From CAZGSG01 sp964528095 (lineage in GTDB: Bacteria; Bacteroidota; Bacteroidia; Chitinophagales; Chitinophagaceae), in the NCBI GenBank assembly GCA_964528095.1, contig CAZGSG010000200.1, positions 1 through 10,963 on the forward strand: a stretch of DNA of 10,963 nt. Direction: 5' to 3'. Both the position numbers and the translations under genes were made by a program. Each line of letters opens with the position of its first letter. The stretch's first letter is position 1. Below, piece by piece: positions 6,295 to 10,963 of this stretch. Under the pieces are notes generated by a model that saw only the letters and a list, made by a program, of their open reading frames with translations, was not told where the DNA came from and searched no databases.

Positions 6295-6843
6295 TTATGT
6301 GTTCTTCAATTGCATTCTGCAAAAGTCGTTAAATTCTTTTTCATCCACAGGTTTAGCTGTTTTTTCAATCAATTGCTGTACAATCCTGTTATTTTTAAAA
6401 TCGATGGTTAGCAGATCGTCTTTTAATATAGTATTGGTCAGTTCATTCCACTGCAGGTTTCTCCGGGGAAAAGAAGGATACACAATCCCTTTCTCTGAAA
6501 AAGAAACCAGAAGCTGTCTCCTGGAAACATCATAAAATAACCATAGCAGTATGCTTACTGCCGCCGCCCACCAATAAGACAGGATGATCCAGTTAAAAGC
6601 GATATACAATAACGCAGCATTTGCGGCATTGAATGTTATCTGTTGTTTTTTTAGAAACCATTCCAATGCAAAAATGACGGCTATTGCCATGAAAGCGCTG
6701 ATGCATTTCCAAAACACCCCGTTTTCAGTTGTATAAAAAGCCAGTATCGCGAATACAGCGATATTTAAAACAATAATGAAAAGAGCCAGGTTATGATAAT
6801 ATCCCCGTTTTTTATTCTCTAATATCAATTCGAATTTCATCAT
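6295..6843 (-). CDS. Four-helix membrane protein with PH-like C-terminal region, unknown function
   Basis: A 182-residue protein not recognised as a named family. It has four predicted membrane helices (about 18-37, 44-64, 74-90 and 91-105), followed by a soluble C-terminal region (about 108-182). That region has beta-strand-like runs (LLVSFSEKGIVYPS, NELTNTILKDDLLTIDF) resembling the PH-like fold seen after membrane helices in YcxB-type proteins; this likeness is an inference from pattern only. Two adjacent ATGs (6843 and 6840) could start it. The stop is 9 bp before the TTG of the radical SAM gene, so the two are almost certainly co-transcribed. The arginase-family gene ends 49 bp upstream of the start. 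Confidence 0.75.
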   Translation of the reverse strand: MMKFELILENKKRGYYHNLALFIIVLNIAVFAILAFYTTENGVFWKCISAFMAIAVIFALEWFLKKQQITFNAANAALLYIAFNWIILSYWWAAAVSILLWLFYDVSRRQLLVSFSEKGIVYPSFPRRNLQWNELTNTILKDDLLTIDFKNNRIVQQLIEKTAKPVDEKEFNDFCRMQLKNT

Positions 6844-6892
6844 AACAATAGAATGCTCATTCAGCCCGGCACAGTTTGTTTATACACGAATA

Positions 6893-7939
6893 TCAGGAAT
6901 TGCTTGCTACCAGCAGATTACAAAGTTTAAATAACACCCTCGCACCTACATTCGCATTCCAGTCATTGTCTGAATTAAGTCCAACTTCGCAAAGATCAAA
7001 ACCGATGATCTTTCTGCCACTCTCTATGATCTTCCTGAAGAGATAAAATACTTCTTCCACCTCGAAGCCGCCGGGAACAGGTGTACCCGTATGCGGGCAT
7101 AGTTTCCGGTCCAGTCCATCTATATCAAAACTGATCAATACGGTTGGAGGTAACTTACTGACAATCTCTTCGGTGATATGCTTCCAGGTATCGCCTTCAA
7201 ACTGCCGGTTCTTTATTTCTTTATCAAAATAAGTAATGACACGATAATCACTGTTCTTTATATATTCCCATTCATCACCACCATAGTCACGCACACCCAC
7301 CTGCACCAGTTTGGTGATCTGGGGTACCTGCTTGAGGGCATTGAACATGATACTTGCATGTGAATAATTGAATCCTTCATATGATTCCCGCAGATCGCAA
7401 TGCGCATCTATCTGCAGTATACCGAAATCACCATGTTTTTCAGCGATCGCTTTATAATATCCCAATGCAATGCTATGATCACCACCAAGCAGACATACCA
7501 GTTTGTCTCTTTCCAGGAGCGCCTTGCTTTGATCAAAGACCCAGGTATTCAGGTATTCGCTTCCGCCATTCACATCCTTTATCGTCTTCGACATAAACTG
7601 GTTGGCGGCTACATCATCACCCTTTGAGATATAATCAATGTATAACTCTGCTTCTTTACGGAGAAAATCACTTTTTAGCAACACCTTCCTGTCACAGCTA
7701 CGCATGAAGTAACCCTGTTTCCAACCATCAGGAACTTCAGGATCAAAAAGATCTACCTGTAAGGAAGCTTTGAAGATCGCATCAGGAGCACGTGCTGTGC
7801 CCGATCCATAACTAACCGTTACTTCCCATGGCACTGGAATAATCACCAGTCGTGCATCTTCTTCCGATGTGGGAAGTCCGAAAATATTATTGTTAGGGTT
7901 ACTAACACAATTCGGGTCGTAATTCGTAAAATCTACCAT
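6893..7939 (-). CDS. Agmatinase/arginase-family ureohydrolase
   Basis: A 348-residue manganese-dependent ureohydrolase. The binuclear metal ligands are all visible: His155 in GGDHS, Asp178, His180 and Asp182 in DAHCD, and Asp272 and Asp274 in SFDIDGLD. SHASIM (193-198), HTGTPVPGG (283-291) and the guanidinium-site-like CEVG (Glu318) are also present. The protein is 30-40 residues longer than a standard agmatinase, mostly from extra sequence at about 60-130. Members hydrolyse agmatine, arginine, guanidinobutyrate or formiminoglutamate, releasing urea or a relative. Its position beside aguA and aguB supports agmatine (giving putrescine directly), but the substrate-defining loops do not prove it. 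Start ATG 7939 is clear. The facing heptad repeats separate it from aguA. Confidence 0.88.
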   Translation of the reverse strand: MVDFTNYDPNCVSNPNNNIFGLPTSEEDARLVIIPVPWEVTVSYGSGTARAPDAIFKASLQVDLFDPEVPDGWKQGYFMRSCDRKVLLKSDFLRKEAELYIDYISKGDDVAANQFMSKTIKDVNGGSEYLNTWVFDQSKALLERDKLVCLLGGDHSIALGYYKAIAEKHGDFGILQIDAHCDLRESYEGFNYSHASIMFNALKQVPQITKLVQVGVRDYGGDEWEYIKNSDYRVITYFDKEIKNRQFEGDTWKHITEEIVSKLPPTVLISFDIDGLDRKLCPHTGTPVPGGFEVEEVFYLFRKIIESGRKIIGFDLCEVGLNSDNDWNANVGARVLFKLCNLLVASNS

Positions 7940-8018
7940 TCTATTCTATTGCATTGAAAAAACGGTGCAAGTTACAGTGTTTTGAGGAGAAATGGTAGAA
8001 CTGGATCCGGAGGCTTGA

Positions 8019-8160
8019 ATATTGGATATTGGATATTAGATGTTGGATGTTAGATACTGGATATTGGACATTTTATCGATAGCCTCGGAACGCTGTTTGG
8101 TATCAAACTATCTAATTTCCAGCATCCGACTTCTAGAACCCAATCTCCGCTATCCCGCAC
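8019..8160. repeat. Two facing arrays of phased 7-bp repeats
   Basis: The left array (8019-8067) has seven phased 7-bp units on the + strand with consensus AT(A/G)(T/C)T(G/A)G; three are exactly ATATTGG. The right array (8112-8160) has seven phased units on the - strand, more diverged, each ending in GG or AG (for example ATGCTGG, AAATTAG, ATAGCGG). The 44 bp between them hold no evident repeat. The arrays face each other, so the transcript could fold into a long imperfect hairpin, although exact complementarity is modest. The right array ends on the first base of the aguA stop codon (complement), so the element fills the space after aguA. It could act as a transcript end or mRNA-stabilising structure; neither is shown. 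Confidence 0.6.
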
Positions 8161-9212
8161 TAAACCGCCGGTTCCTGCTGACTCAAACAGTGAAAACTGC
8201 CCAGCCCCCAGATGATCTCGGTAGAATCAATACCTACAACCTCCCTGTTCGGGAAACAGTCCTGGATGATCTGTAATGCTTTCTCATCCTTTTCACACCG
8301 GAAAGTTGGAACAATGACTGATTTGTTGGCGATATAGAAATTTGCATAAGAAGCAGGTAATCGTTGTTCTTCCCAAATCACCGCATCAGGCATCGGAAGT
8401 TCGATTATATTCAACTGACGGCCATTCAATAACCTCATTTTTTTGAGTTGGGCAAGATTGTCCTGGAGTAAACCATAATTTTCATCATTCTTATTATCTT
8501 CTATGACTGTCAACACAGTATCTTCATTTACAAATCTCACTGTATCGTCGATATGGCCATCTGTATCGTCACCTACGATCCCATCGTCCACCCAAAGCAC
8601 CTGCTCCATTCCATAGTAGTCACAGAGGTATTGTTCTATTTGCTCCTGGTTAAGCTGTGGATTGCGGTTGGGGTTTAACAGACAGGCTGTGGAACTAAGA
8701 ACAGTACCTTTTCCATTGAATTCAACCGAGCCGCCTTCCATAACAATGCCCGGATGAAACACGGGGATATTGAAATGTTCTCCTATCAGGGAAGGAATCA
8801 CATCGTCCAGGTCAAATGGCGGATATTTATTGCCCCAGGCATTATAGCCCCAGTCTACGATCACTTTTTGCTGATCAGCAGCAGGATTTACCAGGAATGC
8901 CGGGCCATGGTCACGGCACCAGGCATCATTAGTAGGATGCAGAAAAAACGCGACTTTCGACAGATCTACACCGGCTTTTTGAAGATGACCAGTTGCAAAC
9001 GCCTTCATGGCCTCATCCACCACATTGATACGCACCAGTTCCCCTTTAGTCAGTTCCCTGATGAATTGCGCATAATACGGATATATAGAGTCGATCTTCC
9101 CGGGCCATGAAGCTTCTTTATGTGGCCAGCTCAGCCAGGTTGCTATATGAGATTCGAACTCTGCAGGGAAATAATAGCCTAATTGTTTTGGCGTCGGGAT
9201 TAGTTTATTCAC
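8160..9212 (-). CDS. aguA: Agmatine deiminase (agmatine iminohydrolase)
   Basis: A 350-residue enzyme of the Porphyromonas-type peptidyl-arginine deiminase family. It converts agmatine to N-carbamoylputrescine and ammonia in the cytosol, the second step of the arginine decarboxylase route to putrescine. The N-terminus has the family block ATWLSWPHKEASWPG (24-38). Active-site segments visible are NDAWCRDHGP (95-104, with Asp96 and Asp101), EGGSVEFNGKGT (159-170), GHIDD (219-223, catalytic His220) and the nucleophile Cys342 in GSFHCLSQQEP. The length is normal. The start is GTG 9212: an in-frame TGA lies a few codons upstream and the next Met is residue 69. AguB, the next enzyme of the pathway, lies 60 bp upstream, so the two probably form a unit. 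Confidence 0.94.
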   Translation of the reverse strand: MNKLIPTPKQLGYYFPAEFESHIATWLSWPHKEASWPGKIDSIYPYYAQFIRELTKGELVRINVVDEAMKAFATGHLQKAGVDLSKVAFFLHPTNDAWCRDHGPAFLVNPAADQQKVIVDWGYNAWGNKYPPFDLDDVIPSLIGEHFNIPVFHPGIVMEGGSVEFNGKGTVLSSTACLLNPNRNPQLNQEQIEQYLCDYYGMEQVLWVDDGIVGDDTDGHIDDTVRFVNEDTVLTVIEDNKNDENYGLLQDNLAQLKKMRLLNGRQLNIIELPMPDAVIWEEQRLPASYANFYIANKSVIVPTFRCEKDEKALQIIQDCFPNREVVGIDSTEIIWGLGSFHCLSQQEPAV

Positions 9213-9228
9213 TTGTGGGTTATTAATT

Positions 9229-9236
9229 CAAAATTA
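9229..9236 (-). promoter_or_regulatory. Possible -7 box (TAATTTTG) upstream of aguA
   Basis: On the - strand TAATTTTG matches the Bacteroidota -7 consensus TAnnTTTG exactly and lies 16 bp upstream of the GTG start, in the aguB-aguA gap. No good -33 TTG was seen at the proper distance, and the surroundings are A+T-rich, so a chance match is possible. If real, aguA can be transcribed apart from aguB. Confidence 0.3.
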
Positions 9237-9272
9237 AAAATGTAATACGATCGCTGTTTTTGAACTTTGAAT

Positions 9273-10151
9273 TTATTCACCATCATCTATGTATCTTTTT
9301 GTGATTGGCTGGTATGAGTCGATCCGGCGATCTCTCAGGAATGGCCAGTGTGTGCGGTAGCGATCGGTTTTTGATCTATCGATCTCGTGTACGATCACTT
9401 CTTCCTGGTCATGCGAAGCTTTATATAATACACTGCCAAATGGATTAGCAATAAAAGAACCACCCCAGAATTTCATGGCACCATCCTGTTCATAACCTAC
9501 GCGGTTCACACTTACCACATGCACACCATTGGCTACTGCATGGCTGCGCTGAATGGTTTGCCAGGCATTGTATTGTTCTGTATTGGTCTCCTCATCCTGT
9601 GCAGTGGCCCAACCAATAGCGGTAGGGTAGAATAAGATCTCCGCGCCCATCAACGAAGTGATCCTCGCAGCTTCGGGATACCATTGGTCCCAGCAGATCA
9701 ATACGCCAAACGTGGCAAATTTTGTTTTGAACACTTTGTATCCCAGGTCGCCCGGAGTGAAATAGAATTTTTCATAATAAGCAGGATCATCCGGGATATG
9801 CATTTTCCGGTACTTACCGAGATAACTACCATCTGCATCCAGCACAGCTGTTGTATTGTGATACAAGCCTTCAGCTCTTTTTTCAAATAATGAAGCAATG
9901 ATCACCACGCCAAGTTCTTTAGCCACCTTACTTAATGCATCAGTCGATACGCCGGGTATAGGTTCGGCGAGTTTGAAATTGTCATAGTCCTCCACGTCAC
10001 AGAAATACAGTGAAGTAAACAATTCCTGCAGGCAAATGATCTGTGCGCCCTTTGCCGCAGCTTCTTTTACTTTTCCGATTGCCTTCTGCAGATTCTCATC
10101 CTTACTAGCAGAACAACTCATTTGCACCAACCCGACTTTTACTTTCGACAT
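9273..10151 (-). CDS. aguB: N-carbamoylputrescine amidase
   Basis: A 292-residue carbon-nitrogen hydrolase of the nitrilase superfamily that cleaves N-carbamoylputrescine to putrescine, CO2 and ammonia in the cytosol. The catalytic triad is visible: Glu43 in CLQELF, Lys116 in YRKMHIPD and Cys153 in LICWDQWYPEAAR. DDPAYYEKFYFTPGD (121-135) and FWGGSFIANPFG (228-239) match the AguB subgroup rather than generic nitrilases, and the aguA neighbour makes the assignment firm. The length is standard. Start ATG 10151 (MSKVKVGLVQM) is in the usual place for the family, and a perfect -7 box lies 18 bp upstream. The stop is 60 bp before the aguA GTG. Confidence 0.95.
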   Translation of the reverse strand: MSKVKVGLVQMSCSASKDENLQKAIGKVKEAAAKGAQIICLQELFTSLYFCDVEDYDNFKLAEPIPGVSTDALSKVAKELGVVIIASLFEKRAEGLYHNTTAVLDADGSYLGKYRKMHIPDDPAYYEKFYFTPGDLGYKVFKTKFATFGVLICWDQWYPEAARITSLMGAEILFYPTAIGWATAQDEETNTEQYNAWQTIQRSHAVANGVHVVSVNRVGYEQDGAMKFWGGSFIANPFGSVLYKASHDQEEVIVHEIDRSKTDRYRTHWPFLRDRRIDSYQPITKRYIDDGE

Positions 10152-10169
10152 GCTTTAAAAATTTGGTCA

Positions 10170-10177
10170 CAAAAATA
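10170..10177 (-). promoter_or_regulatory. Possible aguB promoter -7 box (TATTTTTG)
   Basis: On the - strand TATTTTTG matches the Bacteroidota -7 consensus TAnnTTTG exactly, 18 bp upstream of the aguB ATG. This would give a leader of roughly a dozen bases. The desaturase terminator lies further upstream, so a promoter is needed in this gap. No convincing -33 TTG was found. Confidence 0.4.
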
Positions 10178-10323
10178 CTAAGTTTTAGCGTTTTAGCAGG
10201 GTTAAAAGATTGAGAGATACCTATACTATTAGTCCCAGATTTGGATATTCATTCTGGTTACCGGGTTAAAACGCGGGGGGAAAATGGGGATGATATTTTA
10301 TTTCTCGCAAATCCTGGCAGGGC

Positions 10324-10354
10324 AAAAAGAAAGAGCTTCTTTGCAGAAGCTCTT
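10324..10354 (-). terminator. Intrinsic terminator after the desaturase gene
   Basis: Perfect 10-base arms, AAGAGCTTCT (10331-10340) and AGAAGCTCTT (10345-10354), enclose a 4-base loop. On the - strand they are followed by TCTTTTTG. The stem begins 23 bp after the desaturase stop codon and ends that transcript before aguB. Confidence 0.85.
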
Positions 10355-10377
10355 GTATAATTTCATCAAAAGACCTT

Positions 10378-10963
10378 TTATTTATTTCTTCCCATCTGTC
10401 TTAAAAAAGCAACATGTGAAGCTACAGCCAGGCGAACTTTTGGATATTCAATATACTGGATACCATATTCCTGGCAAGCACGTTGGATGATCTTGCTGAT
10501 AGCGGGATAATGAACATGGGATATCTTGGGAAATAAATGGTGTTCTACCTGGAAATTAAGTCCCCCTACTAACCAGCTCACCAATTTGTTTTTGGTAGCG
10601 AAGTTCGCCGTGGTCTTTATCTGGTGAATGGCCCATTCGTCTTCCATCTTACCAGTTACCTCGTCAGGCATTGGGAAATGAGTATGTTCTACCGTGTGAG
10701 CTAACTGGAATACGATGCTGAGTACAAACCCTGCAATAAGACCCATGCTTAAAAAACCGATAAGCCATGGCAGAAATCCTACTAAATAAATCGGAAGCGC
10801 CACAAACAGGAAAGCATGTGCAAGTTTATAGAAGCAGAAAGACAGGTGTTCTGTGATAGTCATTTTACGGAGTTCAGTACTGCCGATCATGCCTGTAAGG
10901 TATTTTTTATAGTCAATTAGAAAGAGCCAGTAAATGTAAACCCGACAGTATGCCGGCAAAAAA
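10378..10963 (-). CDS. Membrane fatty acid desaturase, C-terminal part (partial)
   Basis: About 195 C-terminal residues are present; the frame stays open to the right edge, so the true start is outside the window. Membrane desaturases of this class bind a di-iron centre through three His boxes and introduce a double bond into a lipid acyl chain. The third box is clear: FQVEHHLFPKISHVHYP, with Gln replacing the first His (QxxHH), as in front-end (delta-5/delta-6-like) and linoleoyl-CoA-type enzymes. The first two boxes must lie upstream. Two membrane helices are seen before it (around LAHAFLFVALPIYLVGFLPW and MGLIAGFVLSIVF), then the segment HTVEHTHFP. The C-terminus is basic (RQMGRNK). Regiospecificity cannot be told from this part. 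A strong terminator follows. Confidence 0.88.
   Translation of the reverse strand, partial: FLPAYCRVYIYWLFLIDYKKYLTGMIGSTELRKMTITEHLSFCFYKLAHAFLFVALPIYLVGFLPWLIGFLSMGLIAGFVLSIVFQLAHTVEHTHFPMPDEVTGKMEDEWAIHQIKTTANFATKNKLVSWLVGGLNFQVEHHLFPKISHVHYPAISKIIQRACQEYGIQYIEYPKVRLAVASHVAFLRQMGRNK

Noticed and set aside
4875..6843. Radical SAM RiPP or peptide-modifying cluster
   Set aside because: No small precursor-like gene, no SPASM domain, no peptidase or lanthipeptide-type partner was found around the radical SAM gene.
10225..10262. Possible decayed heptads or weak inverted repeat (CCAGA and TCTGG)
   Set aside because: Only two in-phase units and a 5-bp stem with a wide loop; not distinguishable from background.

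Overview
The window looks like a chromosomal stretch from a Bacteroidota genome, most likely Chitinophagaceae or a close relative. Four things suggest this: a GldL-like small membrane protein, a TonB-like protein with a Pro- and Gly-rich linker lying upstream of folC, an absence of clear Shine-Dalgarno sequences with several TAnnTTTG-type -7 boxes, and frequent GTG/TTG starts. No phage, transposase, CRISPR or defence gene was recognised. Most of the content is housekeeping or metabolic.

Layout. The left edge (1-702) is on the + strand: the last 25 codons of a DinB/YfiT-like protein, a short array of phased 7-bp repeats, then a Nudix hydrolase. Everything else is on the - strand. In transcription order from the right edge these are: a partial fatty acid desaturase with a clear terminator; aguB and aguA (agmatine to putrescine); an intergenic element made of two facing arrays of 7-bp repeats; an arginase/agmatinase-family hydrolase; a four-helix membrane protein; an uncharacterised radical SAM protein split by a 10-N assembly gap; an EamA/DMT transporter; a TonB-like protein with a terminator; a macrodomain hydrolase overlapping a GldL-like membrane protein by 4 bp; and folC, which converges on the Nudix gene.

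How the genes fit together. AguA and AguB form the N-carbamoylputrescine route from agmatine to putrescine. The agmatinase-family enzyme next door may give a one-step alternative, or act on another guanidino compound. The membrane protein and radical SAM gene are 9 bp apart and probably co-transcribed, perhaps with the EamA gene 55 bp further on. From memory of related genomes, TonB-like and FolC genes commonly follow exbB and exbD. Here exbB and exbD are absent, and the macrodomain/GldL-like pair sits between tonB and folC. The Nudix and macrodomain proteins could both handle ADP-ribose derivatives, but that link is only inference.

Gene-free stretches. No gap exceeds 300 bp. The larger ones are 3801-3979 (a short hairpin and perhaps a decayed repeat), 7940-8159 (the facing 7-bp repeat arrays) and 10152-10377 (a -7 box and a terminator). 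The most unusual sequence is the phased heptad repeat, seen at two clear places. The most important caution for a user is the gap at 5346-5355, whose right flank looks like erroneous G-biased sequence and which breaks an otherwise intact gene.
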